64,000 nucleotides of DNA from assembly GCA_910584825.1 (NCBI GenBank), contig CAJUCI010000004.1, forward strand, positions 68,695 through 132,694, given 5' to 3'. Shown here piece after piece: positions 15,698-26,000 of the stretch. Position numbers and translations under genes: made by a program. A model generated the notes under the pieces. It worked only from the letters and a program-made list of their open reading frames with translations, did not search any database and was not told the origin of the DNA. Position 1 is the stretch's first letter, and each line of letters begins with the position of its first letter. The DNA is from an uncultured Duncaniella sp. (GTDB lineage: Bacteria > Bacteroidota > Bacteroidia > Bacteroidales > Muribaculaceae).

Positions 15698-17740
15698 ATG
15701 CAGAAAGGACAAATTGGAGTGACCACCGAGAATATATTCCCGGTCATCAAAAAATTCCTCTATTCCGACAACGAGATATTTCTCCGCGAGCTTGTGGCCA
15801 ATGCCATCGACGCCACTCAGAAGCTCAAAACCCTCTCATCATTCGGTGAATACAAGGGTGAGCTTGGTGATATGCGTGTCGAAGTCAAGGTTGACAAGGA
15901 GGCAGGCACCCTCACCGTCACCGACCACGGCATAGGCATGACAGCCGACGATATCAACAAGTACATCAACCAGATAGCCTTCTCGGGAGCCGAGGAATTT
16001 GTCAATAAGTACAAGGACAACGCCAACTCCATCATCGGCCATTTCGGTCTCGGCTTCTACTCGGCCTTCATGGTGTCGAGCAAGGTGGAGATACGTTCGC
16101 TCTCCTATCAGGAGGGTGCCGAAGCCGTGCGCTGGACCTGCGACGGCTCACCCGAATACAGCATGGAGCCTTGCGACAAGACCACACGAGGCACCGAGAT
16201 AACCCTTTGGATTGACGACGACAACAAGGAATACCTCGAGCAGGCACGCATCGACCTCCTGCTCAAGAAATACTGCCGTTTCCTCCCCGTGCCCGTAGTC
16301 AGCGGCAAGGAGCAGGAGTGGAAAGACGGCAAGTATGTCGACACCGACCGCGACAAGGTAATCAATGCCACCGAGCCGGCCTGGACCAAAAAGCCATCCG
16401 ACCTCACCGATGACGATTACCGCAACTTCTATCACGAGCTGTATCCCGGCCAGGAAGACCCCCTCTTCTGGATACACCTCAACGTCGACTACCCCTTCAA
16501 CCTCACCGGCATCCTCTACTTCCCCAAAATCAAGAACAACCTCGACATCCGCAAAGACCGCATCCAGCTCTACTGCAACCAGGTCTTCGTCACCGATTCC
16601 GTCGAGGGCGTAGTGCCTGAATTCATGATGCTGCTCCAGGGCGTCATAGACTCACCCGACATCCCCCTCAACGTGTCGCGCTCCTACCTGCAGAGCGACC
16701 GCGCCGTCAAGAAAATCTCAGGCTACATCACCAAGAAAGTTGCCTCGCGCCTCGAAGACCTCTTCAAGGCCGACCGCGCCGACTTTGAATCGAAGTGGGA
16801 CGACATCAAGATTTTCATCGAATACGGCATGCTCACCGACGAGAAATTCTGCGACGCCGCCCTCAAGTTCACGCTCCTGCGCGACACCGAAGGCAAATAC
16901 TTCACCCTCGACGAATACAAGACCCTCGTCGAGGCATCACAGACCGACAAGGACGGCAACGTAGTCTACATCTACGCCACCGACCCCGTCGAGCAATACA
17001 GCTACATCGAGGCCGCCAACGCCAAGGGCTACAACGTCCTGCTCATGAACGGACAGCTTGACGGCCACTTCCTGTCAATGCTCGAAAACAAGCTCGAGAA
17101 AACCACCTTCGTCCGCGTGGACAGCGACGTAGCCGACAACCTCGTGCCCAAGGCCGACAAAAAAGACTCAGGTCTCAACGCCGACCAGATTTCGCTCCTC
17201 ACCACCCTCTTCCGCTCCCAGCTTCCCAAGCTCGAGAAGAGCGAGTTCATGGTGTCGTTCGAGTCGCTCGACCCCGCCGCCAACCCTGTCCTCATCACGC
17301 AGAACGAATACATGCGACGCATGAAGGACATGGCCGCCACCCAGCCCGGCATGAGCTTCTACGCCAAACTGCCCGACAACTACAATCTGATTGTCAACAC
17401 CTCGCAGCCCGTCGTAGCCCGCATCCTCGCCGACGCCGAAAAGGCTCTTGACGAAAAACTCAACCCCCTGCGCGCCGCCGTCAGTGCCGACAACGAACGC
17501 CTCACCGCCGTCCGCGCCGAGGTCAAGGACAACAAGCCCACCCCCGAGCAGGAGGCCGAAGAGAAGAAACTCATGGAATCGGTCGACAAGTCGCGCAAAG
17601 AGCAGGACAGCATCGTCACCACTTATGCCGCCGGCCAGCCCGCCGTCAAGCAGATGATTGACCTCGCCCTCCTCGGCAACGGCCTCCTCCAGGGCCGCGA
17701 ACTCAGCGACTTCATCCGCCGCTCCGTCAGCCTCCTCTGA
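15698..17740 (+). CDS. htpG: Hsp90-family chaperone HtpG
   Basis: 680 residues, somewhat longer than the 624 of E. coli. The GHKL ATP-binding fold shows RELVANAIDA (residues 29-38), DHGIGM near 76, GHFGLGFYSAF near 114 and TRGTEITLWI near 166. Middle and C-terminal dimerisation domains follow. It is a cytoplasmic ATP-dependent chaperone. The gene stands alone, divergent from the fucose operon, and carries a long inverted repeat directly before its start. Confidence 0.96.
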   Translation: MQKGQIGVTTENIFPVIKKFLYSDNEIFLRELVANAIDATQKLKTLSSFGEYKGELGDMRVEVKVDKEAGTLTVTDHGIGMTADDINKYINQIAFSGAEEFVNKYKDNANSIIGHFGLGFYSAFMVSSKVEIRSLSYQEGAEAVRWTCDGSPEYSMEPCDKTTRGTEITLWIDDDNKEYLEQARIDLLLKKYCRFLPVPVVSGKEQEWKDGKYVDTDRDKVINATEPAWTKKPSDLTDDDYRNFYHELYPGQEDPLFWIHLNVDYPFNLTGILYFPKIKNNLDIRKDRIQLYCNQVFVTDSVEGVVPEFMMLLQGVIDSPDIPLNVSRSYLQSDRAVKKISGYITKKVASRLEDLFKADRADFESKWDDIKIFIEYGMLTDEKFCDAALKFTLLRDTEGKYFTLDEYKTLVEASQTDKDGNVVYIYATDPVEQYSYIEAANAKGYNVLLMNGQLDGHFLSMLENKLEKTTFVRVDSDVADNLVPKADKKDSGLNADQISLLTTLFRSQLPKLEKSEFMVSFESLDPAANPVLITQNEYMRRMKDMAATQPGMSFYAKLPDNYNLIVNTSQPVVARILADAEKALDEKLNPLRAAVSADNERLTAVRAEVKDNKPTPEQEAEEKKLMESVDKSRKEQDSIVTTYAAGQPAVKQMIDLALLGNGLLQGRELSDFIRRSVSLL

Positions 17741-17799
17741 TTTCCCGGACCCCGTAATTGGGACCGACACGTATAAATGGTCCCGCACCTAATATAATT

Positions 17800-17839
17800 A
17801 AGCTCGCCGAAGCCTCCACGCATCGGCGAGCTTATTTTT
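17800..17839 (+). terminator. intrinsic terminator of htpG
   Basis: An 11-base-pair stem AAGCTCGCCGA / TCGGCGAGCTT (17800-17810 and 17823-17833) with a 12-base loop is followed by ATTTTT. It starts 60 bases after the htpG stop. Confidence 0.85.
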
Positions 17840-17914
17840 CCCTGACCTCGTCAACGAAGTCAGGGGAAATTATGTTTTACAGCATAATAGAATATCAATC
17901 TCGAAAATAATTAC

Positions 17915-18283
17915 TAACTTTGCTCATGCAGACCGACTCGCGCAGAAGCCCCGGCCTGGGGTTAAGCGGAGCGGGATGTAGTGAAAATACATAAGAAAGC
18001 GTTTATCCGCGCTGATTCTTGACTTGTCGAAATTCTCGCAAAATTTCATTCAGGTGTCAAGGATTGAGCAACGGTAGATGCCCGTGGATATGTAATTATC
18101 ATGCATTCGGCACGATATTTCGGGAGAAGTATAGCCGGACGCATTGATTGCATATATAAGCGTGGGCTTCTGCGTTGCCGTCCGACATCTGAAGGGCAAT
18201 GCGAGAAGCCTCGACAAGTAGGACTGGAACATGAAATTAGAATGTCTGATTCAAATATGGCAGAATAATCCCAAATTACCATA
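17915..18283 (+). ncRNA. possible structured RNA or long leader upstream of the protease gene
   Basis: A -7 box TAACTTTG at 17915-17922 is followed by about 350 bases without a plausible gene but with strong pairing potential. A 17941-17951 segment (CGCAGAAGCCC) is perfectly complementary to 18164-18174. The latter can alternatively form a local hairpin of about 15 pairs with 18194-18211. Other small dyads are present, for example CGGACG/CGTCCG at about 18136-18141 and 18178-18183. The two pairings exclude each other. I cannot match it to a known RNA family; it may be a leader, a small RNA or part of a mobile element. Confidence 0.35.
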
Positions 18284-19138
18284 ATGAAAAACTTTTTTGC
18301 TAATCGGCTATATATTATATTTATGGATTTTACACAAACACTCAAAAATATCATAATGGATTGTTTAACTGCTCCTATTGAAAAGCATACAATTCAATTT
18401 TTCTACAACACAAACCCCGCTGATCCTGACAACAAACCTATTCCCTTAGGAAGTGGTGTTTTATTGAAAAAAAATAAAAACAGTTATATTGTTACAGCGG
18501 CTCATGTTGTTGAAGATTTTAAAGAGAAACATATCGGAGTTTACACTACAAAAAAGGACTTTTTTGAGTTAGGAACTGTATGCAAGTGCACAGAGATAGA
18601 TGATTTAGTCAAATCCAGTTTGGATATTGCAATATGGTATATAGAACCCGAAATTGCAAACGACATTGCGCCTAATGACTGGTGGTATGATATTAAAGAT
18701 TGCCTTCCGAATCATATGGAATCGGATAAAAGTAAATATTTTATTTACGGGCACCCAGCAAAGAAAACCGAGATAATAGATGATACAAAAGCAATAATAC
18801 AATATCCATTTAAATTTTTTACCCGCGGATATAGCACATCTCCCCATGCTAAGAATGCGCACTTTAATCCAAAGTACAATCTGCTACTAGAATTTCACAA
18901 AAAGAAAATTGCAGACACAAAAACTGGGAAAAGACAAGTTGCTCCTAATCCATATGGTATTAGTGGATGCGGCCTATGGTATCTTGATAGAATGAAATAT
19001 CGATTAGTAGGGATTATGACAGAATGGAAAAATCCTACCGATAATATACCAGCCTTTATGGCTACAAAGATAGATTATATCATCGAAGCGATAATCCATC
19101 TTGATAAAAATATGATGGCAAAATACAATAATGATTGA
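18284..19138 (+). CDS. trypsin-like serine peptidase domain protein, AT-rich
   Basis: 284 residues. A chymotrypsin-like fold is indicated by GSGVLL then YIVTAAHVVED (catalytic His about 73), SLDIAIWYI (Asp about 112) and YGISGCGLWYL (Ser about 228 in a G-I-S-G context instead of G-D-S-G). All three catalytic residues are present. No signal peptide is clear. The second Met at residue 14 (18323) is an equally good start, since the first 13 residues are not typical of the fold. The gene is much richer in A and T than its neighbours and stands alone between htpG and tRNA-Gln, which suggests acquisition by transfer. The target is unknown. Confidence 0.7.
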   Translation: MKNFFANRLYIIFMDFTQTLKNIIMDCLTAPIEKHTIQFFYNTNPADPDNKPIPLGSGVLLKKNKNSYIVTAAHVVEDFKEKHIGVYTTKKDFFELGTVCKCTEIDDLVKSSLDIAIWYIEPEIANDIAPNDWWYDIKDCLPNHMESDKSKYFIYGHPAKKTEIIDDTKAIIQYPFKFFTRGYSTSPHAKNAHFNPKYNLLLEFHKKKIADTKTGKRQVAPNPYGISGCGLWYLDRMKYRLVGIMTEWKNPTDNIPAFMATKIDYIIEAIIHLDKNMMAKYNND

Positions 19139-19168
19139 AACAATTAATTTAGTTTAAAGATTTTAGCA

Positions 19169-19202
19169 TGGTGACCCGGCGAAATTATGGCTGAGGTCAC
19201 CA
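19169..19202. terminator. possible hairpin after the protease gene
   Basis: TGGTGACC at 19169-19176 pairs with GGTCACCA at 19195-19202 across an 18-base loop, 30 bases after the stop codon. No T-run follows, so a terminator role is uncertain. Confidence 0.35.
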
Positions 19203-19375
19203 CATTTGTATAATTAAATCTATTAAAGTTTATGGGACTATGAGGCGATGATGTAAAGTAAAATGATGCTGTATGATTTTTGAAATTTGCGTGCAGATTA
19301 TAAACACATTAGGCAACCGTAATGAAAGATGCGGCTGCCACATCCTAACTCTAATAATGAGAATGATTACACCAC

Positions 19376-19413
19376 AAAAAAATGAGAGCCAAACTCTATG
19401 AGTTTAGCTCTCG
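19376..19413 (-). terminator. intrinsic terminator of tRNA-Gln
   Basis: Read leftward, a stem GAGAGC-AAACT (19384-19413, one internal mismatch) is followed by seven T residues at 19382-19376. It begins four bases after the tRNA 3' end. Confidence 0.75.
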
Positions 19414-19416
19414 ATG

Positions 19417-19487
19417 TTGCCTTGGAAAGATTCGAACTCTCACAGGCGGAACCAGAATCCGACGTGCTACCATTACACCACAAGGCA
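19417..19487 (-). tRNA. tRNA-Gln (anticodon CTG)
   Basis: 71 bases. The acceptor stem TGCCTTG (19481-19487 on the minus strand) pairs with CAAGGCA (19418-19424), with discriminator A at 19417. The anticodon loop TTCTGGT gives CTG. A T-arm with TTCGAAT is present. The CCA end is not encoded. A promoter lies about 60 bases upstream and a terminator directly downstream. Confidence 0.92.
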
Positions 19488-19549
19488 ATTCAGCTTATTC
19501 AGTCATCAACTCGATGTCACCGCTGTGACCTCTTTCGTTTTTGACGTTG

Positions 19550-19581
19550 CAAAGGTAGGCAGTTTTTTTGGACTGTGCAAG
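19550..19581 (-). promoter_or_regulatory. promoter of tRNA-Gln
   Basis: On the minus strand, TACCTTTG (19557-19550) is preceded at 20-base spacing by CTTG (19581-19578). Confidence 0.6.
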
Positions 19582-19610
19582 AGTTTTGGCAAAAAATTAT
19601 CGCATCACCC

Positions 19611-21596
19611 TTAATTTTTTTCAGATTCCACCACAAATCCGCCCTGAGCGGCTATGGTAACGGCAAATTTGGCAGGATTTTTCACCTTCACACTCTTTTG
19701 CGAAAGCTCTTTTCCGTCCGGCGAATCATTCGTCACTGTCACTGTGGCTCCCGTCCCGACAAAGCGCGAAAGGTCGAGGTCAAGTTTCATAGCCTCGCCG
19801 GTGCCATTGGTCCCGGCGATATACCATTTATCCCCGTTGCGGCGCGCGAGAACCACATAGCGGCCAGGATAACCGTCGATAAAGCGCGTCTCGTCCCACG
19901 TAGTAGGCACACGGCGCATGAAATCAAGCGCAATCTCCGGCGCGCCGCCCTCGCTCACGGGCCTCAGATTCTCGGGTGCGAGAGCGAAATTCTGAATAGG
20001 GTTCTGGAACGTCACCGCCGTGGCCAGCGAATGCCCGTCGGTAGTGCGGCGGATATTGCCGCCCTCATTACCCTTGCGCATATGACGGTTGAGGAAACTG
20101 CCGCCATACTCCATACAGCCTATCGCATTGCGGCAGAAGGGATGCAACGCACTGCGCTGGGCCTCGCGGTCGCAATGATGCTGACCGAAAATATTGTTCT
20201 CGCTCGCAAGCACTGCCTCCGAGCCTACATAGTTAGGGTACATCCTCTCCCATCCGCGCGGTATCGTGCAGCCGTGGAATATCACCATCAGCCCATGGTC
20301 GTCAGCATCCGACAATATATCCTCATAGAGCCTGATGGTCTCCTGCTTGTCACCGCCGAAGAAATCCACCTTGATGCCCTTCACGCCGAGCCGCTGCATC
20401 CACCTCATCTCCTCCTTGCGGGCTATGGGCGAATCCATTCTCGACGTCGGCCCCTGCACTATATCATTCCAGTAGCCGCTCGACGAATACCATAGGAAAA
20501 GCTCAACACCCTTTCCTCGGGCATACTCCACAAGCTCCTCAATCCCCTCGCGGCCTATATTAGTGTCCCACCAGTTGTCCACGAGCGTATAGTCATATCC
20601 CATCTCAGCCGCCAGGTCAACAAACCGCTTCTGGTCTTCGAGATTGATTGAGCCGTCCTGCCATAGAATCCAGCTCCACGTACCCTTGCCGTACTTATAC
20701 TTGTTATCCGACTTAAACCGCGGGGCCACATTATCCCACGGGGCAGTCGTCTCGACAATGGGCGCGAGGTTGTCGGCCACAGTAATCGTGCGCCATGGCG
20801 TATGTCCCGGCAGTGCGAACGCCGGAGCCGACGTGCCGTTACCGTTGTTCTCCCCCGCCATAGGCATCTCTATGGTGTACAGCCCGTCGCCCGTCATATC
20901 GCCCAGGCGCGTGCCGCAATAATTCCTGTCAAGCCCGGTCTCGCTCACGAGCACCCAGCCGTCATCGCCTATACGAAACAGCGCGGGAAACGTGTAACCA
21001 TTCCCGAACTGCGAAGCCTCAGTCATCGGCGTATCAAACTGATACTTCTCCTCATAGCTGGGCTTGGTCCTCTTCCAGTCAACCATCGGGCGACTCTGCG
21101 GCGTCATAAACACTGTTGTATGCGAAGGGAAATCAAATCCCGTAGCCTCACGCTCTATCACAATCGAGCCGGTCTCGCCGCCGTTCATCCTCGGCACCTC
21201 GTATCGGAAAGCCACATCGTTGTCTGACACCCTGAAAAGGACATCCACACTATTCCCCTCATTATTCGCAAGATTGACCCTCAGCTCATTGGCCTCATAA
21301 TGCACATTGGCAGTCTTGGAGCGGTCGAGGGTATAGTCGTCGGTATATCTGCGCTCCTCAGTCCCGGTTATCGAAAGTGAATCCACGAAATTGCCGGTAT
21401 TGGCCACAAACCCGAGCGGCGAAGCATCGAGCATCCTCTTGCCGTCATAAGTCACGGCATAGCCCACACCGCCCGAAGGCATTGATTCAATCGTTAGCTG
21501 CAGCCGACCGTCAGGCGAAGCCACCGACGGAGTCACAGCATTCACAGCCATCGGCAACGACAACACGCCACATAGCAAAAATCTGAAAGCAGACAT
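19611..21596 (-). CDS. glycoside hydrolase family 97 protein
   Basis: 661 residues. A signal peptide covers about residues 1-20. An N-terminal beta-sandwich, a catalytic (beta/alpha)8 barrel and a short C-terminal beta domain follow the GH97 plan. The barrel shows YTLVDNWWDT and GIKVDFFGGD; Asp about 411 in the latter aligns by position with the nucleophile of the retaining GH97 alpha-galactosidase of Bacteroides. The inverting SusB type lacks an Asp there. An alpha-galactosidase-like retaining activity is therefore more likely than alpha-glucosidase, but this is inference. The gene is single, between tRNA-Gln and rnpB, with no SusC/SusD pair nearby. Confidence 0.9.
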   Translation of the reverse strand: MSAFRFLLCGVLSLPMAVNAVTPSVASPDGRLQLTIESMPSGGVGYAVTYDGKRMLDASPLGFVANTGNFVDSLSITGTEERRYTDDYTLDRSKTANVHYEANELRVNLANNEGNSVDVLFRVSDNDVAFRYEVPRMNGGETGSIVIEREATGFDFPSHTTVFMTPQSRPMVDWKRTKPSYEEKYQFDTPMTEASQFGNGYTFPALFRIGDDGWVLVSETGLDRNYCGTRLGDMTGDGLYTIEMPMAGENNGNGTSAPAFALPGHTPWRTITVADNLAPIVETTAPWDNVAPRFKSDNKYKYGKGTWSWILWQDGSINLEDQKRFVDLAAEMGYDYTLVDNWWDTNIGREGIEELVEYARGKGVELFLWYSSSGYWNDIVQGPTSRMDSPIARKEEMRWMQRLGVKGIKVDFFGGDKQETIRLYEDILSDADDHGLMVIFHGCTIPRGWERMYPNYVGSEAVLASENNIFGQHHCDREAQRSALHPFCRNAIGCMEYGGSFLNRHMRKGNEGGNIRRTTDGHSLATAVTFQNPIQNFALAPENLRPVSEGGAPEIALDFMRRVPTTWDETRFIDGYPGRYVVLARRNGDKWYIAGTNGTGEAMKLDLDLSRFVGTGATVTVTNDSPDGKELSQKSVKVKNPAKFAVTIAAQGGFVVESEKN

Positions 21597-21631
21597 CCTG
21601 AATAAGTTGAAAAGGGAAATATAATAAAAAA

Positions 21632-22105
21632 GGTAGCAGGACTATAAGCCGGGTTATGTCGTCGCGGGACTTCTCGTCAAGCGTTGTTGGCTGACAGGTT
21701 ACCGCGGCGGTCGCAGTCATTTATCTAATTGGTGCCTCGCATAGCTACGGCACTCGAGCAGCCTACCCCCCGGCGATGGACGAGCAACCCATTACGGAGT
21801 CTCGACCGAGCGATACGCCCGGGAGAACTTACCCGCTTGCCGGTATACATGGCCTTGCAACCCATAAGACGTGCGGCATGCCGTGTCGCCACGACACCCG
21901 GTGGGCTCTTACCCCGCCTTTTCACCATCACCTCACAATCCCCGTGAAGGGGAATCGAGTGAGGCTGTCATTCTCTGTCACGTTACTCTGCCGTCACCGA
22001 CAGCTCCCAGTTAAAGAGTATGGTGCTCTGTGTTGCCCGGACTTTCCTCTTGCCGCTCAGCATCACGCAGATGCCCTCGGCAAGCGACACGACCGTCCTG
22101 CTACC
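21632..22105 (-). ncRNA. rnpB: RNase P RNA (type A)
   Basis: The universally conserved core GAGGAAAGTCCGGGC appears on the minus strand near 22050, and the conserved 3' region containing AACCCGGCTTA is near 21645-21657. The terminal P1 helix is formed by GGTAGCAGGAC at the 5' end (minus strand, 22105-22095) and its complement at 21642-21632. The roughly 474-base span is at the long side for bacterial RNase P RNA. It is the catalytic RNA that matures tRNA 5' ends. Ends were set from the P1 pairing. Confidence 0.93.
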
Positions 22106-22110
22106 GAATG

Positions 22111-22118
22111 CAAATGTA
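22111..22118 (-). promoter_or_regulatory. -7 box of rnpB
   Basis: TACATTTG on the minus strand ends six bases before the deduced RNA 5' end at 22105, the spacing expected for a -7 box. Confidence 0.65.
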
Positions 22119-22223
22119 CGAATATAATTCCACATATCCGCACTTCCACATCGGTTTTAACTCCAAAAAACAATAAAAAACCTCTCGCTCCGTAATAATA
22201 AAATAATCCGACAGCCCACAGCA

Positions 22224-22979
22224 ATGACCACAGCAACCGAACTTATCAGCCTCATGCAGTCCATGCAGGACGAGGAGCAACGCCGCATACTCACCCGCTT
22301 CTTCAAGACCGGCAAAGGGCAATACGGCGAGGGTGACGCATTCTTCGGCCTCCGCGTCCCTCAGACCCGCGGCCTGGTCAAGCAAGCCCGCCTCGACGTG
22401 CCCTTCGACGAAATAAGTCAGCTGCTCCATTCCCCGTGGCACGAAGCCAGGCTGTGCGGACTCCTCCTGCTCGTCGAGGAGATGAAAGCCGCCACCCCAC
22501 GCCGCCATGACCACCCTACCCTGCACGCCGACCGCCGCACGGCCATCACCGACTTCTATCTCAGCCACGCCACTCGCGCCAACAACTGGGACCTCGTAGA
22601 CCTCTCATGCCCCTACATCCTCGGCACATGGCTCTTGTATCCTCTTGCTGACGGCACGATGCCATCGCGCGACATCCTCGACCGCCTCGCTGCAAGCTCC
22701 AACCTATGGGAGCAGCGCATAGCCATAGTCAGCACCATCTCACTCATCCGGGCCGGACAGTTTGACGACACATTGCGCCTGGCTGACAGCCTGCTCACCC
22801 ATCCGCACGACCTCATCCACAAAGCCATCGGGTGGATGCTGCGCGAGGTAGGCAAGCGCGACATCGCCACACTCCGCACATACCTCACCCTCCGTCATCG
22901 TGAGATGCCACGCACCGCCCTGCGTTACGCCATCGAAAAAATGTCCGCCCCCGAGCGCGCCAGCTGGATGCAGAAATAA
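22224..22979 (+). CDS. DNA alkylation repair protein (AlkD-like)
   Basis: 251 residues made of helical HEAT-like repeats. The segments FFKTGKGQYGEGDAFFGLRVP and NNWDLVDLSCPYI are characteristic of the AlkC/AlkD glycosylase superfamily, which removes bulky or cationic alkylated bases without base flipping. The Trp-Asp of NNWDLVD matches the active-site region of AlkD. The gene stands alone between rnpB and the convergent RND operon, whose last stop is 30 bases away. Confidence 0.88.
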   Translation: MTTATELISLMQSMQDEEQRRILTRFFKTGKGQYGEGDAFFGLRVPQTRGLVKQARLDVPFDEISQLLHSPWHEARLCGLLLLVEEMKAATPRRHDHPTLHADRRTAITDFYLSHATRANNWDLVDLSCPYILGTWLLYPLADGTMPSRDILDRLAASSNLWEQRIAIVSTISLIRAGQFDDTLRLADSLLTHPHDLIHKAIGWMLREVGKRDIATLRTYLTLRHREMPRTALRYAIEKMSAPERASWMQK

Positions 22980-23009
22980 CATCCGTGACACTCCAATAGA
23001 TTATTCTCT

Positions 23010-26000
23010 CTAAATCTTAGAGTCATCGTTACCTGCCGAACTATCTGACTTTGTGGTGTCAGTAGCCTCAACCGGCTCGGTCGAGGATGCGAATATCTTG
23101 CTCAGATACTTCTCACGGAACGATTCGAGAAGTTCCCAGAATCCTGGCACAAAAAGCGTACCGACGACTGCATTCACGGCCATACCGAACACCACAGCCG
23201 TACCGAGTGCGACTCGCGAAGCCGCACCCGCACCCGTGGCAAACAGCATAGGCATCACACCAAACACAAACGCTAGAGCCGTCATCATAATCGGGCGGAA
23301 ACGTATGCGCCCCGCATCCAAGGCCGCCTGACGGATGCTCACGCCACTCTTGCGGAAGTCAATGGCATACTCCACAATAAGAATCGCATTCTTGGCCGAC
23401 AGTCCGAGCAGAAGTATGATACCGATTTGAGTATATATCGATATCGACTGTGACATTATCACACAGCCTATCACCGTGCCGAGTATGGCCGTAGGCATCG
23501 AAATCACCACAGCCAGCGGGTCGGTCCAGCTCTCATACTGCGCCGCAAGCACAAGCACAGTGATAATCACCGCAAAAAGCAGCACCATCACTATAGTCGT
23601 GCCTGACTGCGTCTCTTGATAAGCCTCGCCCGTCCAGGCATAGGCGAAATCATCGCCGACAGCCTCTTTAAGCAACTGCTCCATTCCGGCAATACAATCC
23701 GCACTCGACACATTATGTGCAGGAGTGCCGGTGATTGAAGCGGTCGTGTACATATTGTAGCGGCTCACCGAGGCCTGCCCCTCCGACGGTACCACGCTCG
23801 CGAATGACGAGAATGGCACCATGTCGCCGTTGCTGTTGCGCACCGACAGTCGCGGTATGTCATCGATATGGCTGCGGGCGGCCTCATCGGCACTCAGTGT
23901 CACCTGATACGTGCGCCCGAACTTAACGAAATCATTCACATACGACCCACCCATGAATGCCGACAGCGTCGAGTACACATCCTCAATCTCCACATTCAGC
24001 ATCTTTGCACGGTCGCGGTCAACCTTTATGCTGTACTGCGGCACCGAGCCTTGGAACTGCGACGTCAACTGGGCAAACCGTTTGTCGGTCGCGCCCTTCT
24101 CCTTCATCGCCTCGATGGCGTCGGCAAGGGCGTCGGCCCCGAGATTGTTGATGTCGAGCAGCTGCATCTGCATGCCCGAAGTCATGCCCAGGCCGGGAAT
24201 GGCAGGAGGATTGATTGAGAACACCACCGGCTCCTGATAACCGGCAGCAATCTCATTGACCTTGGCTATCACGCCGTTGACACTCTCGTCAGCCCCGTGA
24301 CGCTGATGCCACGGCTTGAGCACCACGAAGAGCGAACCTGTGTTGCCCCCCGTGCCGCCACCCATCATCGACTGGCCAGAAATGGATATGACATTCTCCA
24401 CGGCAGGGAGTTTCAGCACTTCGGCCGAGATGTCTGACACCACCTTGTCGGTACGTTCGAGCGACGCACCCGTTGGGAGCATAATCGATGTCATGAAATA
24501 TCCCTGGTCTTCCTCGGGGATATAGCTTGACGGCCACTTTATGAATCCCCCGAAGGCAATGATGCAGATTACGAAATAGAGGCATATGGCCACGACAGGA
24601 CGCTTCAGCATCGAGCCTATCCACTTGACATAACGCCCCAAGGCCCAGCCGTAACCCTTGTTGAACCATTTGTAGAGAAAGAAATGAGGATTCGGGTCAG
24701 ACTTCTTGCGCAGGAACAGCGCACACATCGCCGGGGTGAACGTCAGCGCGTTGAAGCCCGAGAATGCCACCGACGTGGCTATGGTGAGGGCAAACTGCTT
24801 GTAAAGCTCGCCGGTGATACCGCTCACGAATGCCGTGGGTATGAACACCGTCAGCAACACTATTACCTCGCCGATTACAGGGCCCTGCAACTCCTCCATC
24901 GCCTTCTCGGCACTCTGCCTCGGCGTCAGCTTGCCCTCCTGCACCAGTCGGGCGCAGTCCTCCACCACCACTATGGCGTCATCCACCACTATGGCGATGG
25001 CGAGCACCAGGCCGAAGAGTGTCAGCGTGTTGAGCGAGAAGCCGAGCACCTTCATCACGGCAAACGTCGCGATGAGTGACACAGGAATGGCAATCATGGG
25101 GATGATTACAGCACGCCAGCTCTGAAGGAAGATGAGAATTACAATCATCACGATAAGCGTGGTCTCGACAAACGTCACGAGCACCTCGTCAATCGACGAG
25201 GTCACAAACGATGTCGTATCCATTATCACGCGATACTTCACCCCCTCGGGGAAATATTGCGACAGCTCGTTGAGCTTGGCCTTGACCTTGCCCGCAACCT
25301 CGAGAGCATTTGCGCCCGGCAGCTGCTGCACGCCGATAAGTCCCGCCGACTTGCCCGACACATGCGAGATGTCGGAATATGAATTACTGCCCAGCTCCAC
25401 CTTGGCTATATCCTTGAGATGCAGCAACGACCCGTCAGGCTCGGCACGTAGTATGATGTTGCCGAACTCATTAGCCGTCGAGAGCTGACCCTGGGCGGTA
25501 AGGGTGAACTCGAAGTCGACATCATCTGCGGCGGGCGGTGTACCGACACTTCCGGCCGACACTTCGAGATTTTGCGACTGTATCATCCGCATCACATCAG
25601 CCGGAGTCAGCCCCCTCACCTGCATCTTGGCAGGGTCAAGCCACACACGCATGCTGTACTCTCCGCCTCCGAAAGCAGCCGCGCCGCCCACGCCGTCGAT
25701 ACGTGTAAGTTCGTCGATGATATTGAGCTGGGCATAATTGGTGAGATACAAGGCCGAATAGTCATGCTTGCCGTCCCCCTCAAGGGCGATGAACAGGATG
25801 ATGTTTGAAGCCTCGGATGTCACCGACACGCCCTGCTCCTTGACAGCCGCAGGCAGTGTGGCCTCGGCGAGCGATATGCGGTTCTGCACCTTCACGGCGG
25901 CCTCGTCGAGGTCGGTGCCGTTCTCGAAAGTGACTGTCAGACCGTAAGAGCCGGCACTCGAATTGGAACTCATATACATCATGCCTTCCACGCCGTTGAC

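Noticed and set aside
17840..17872. Second terminator after htpG (CCCTGAC/GTCAGGG dyad)
   Set aside because: The dyad is real but no T-run follows on either strand; the hairpin at 17800-17839 is sufficient.
18046..18354. Leftward open frames within the structured leader
   Set aside because: Products look compositionally random, and they overlap both strong RNA pairings and the protease start.
19139..19487. Attachment site in tRNA-Gln flanking the protease gene
   Set aside because: No second copy of the tRNA 3' end was found to the left, and no integrase is present.
19575..20495. 306-codon open frame antisense to the GH97 gene
   Set aside because: Overlaps conserved catalytic segments on the other strand and has no recognisable domain.
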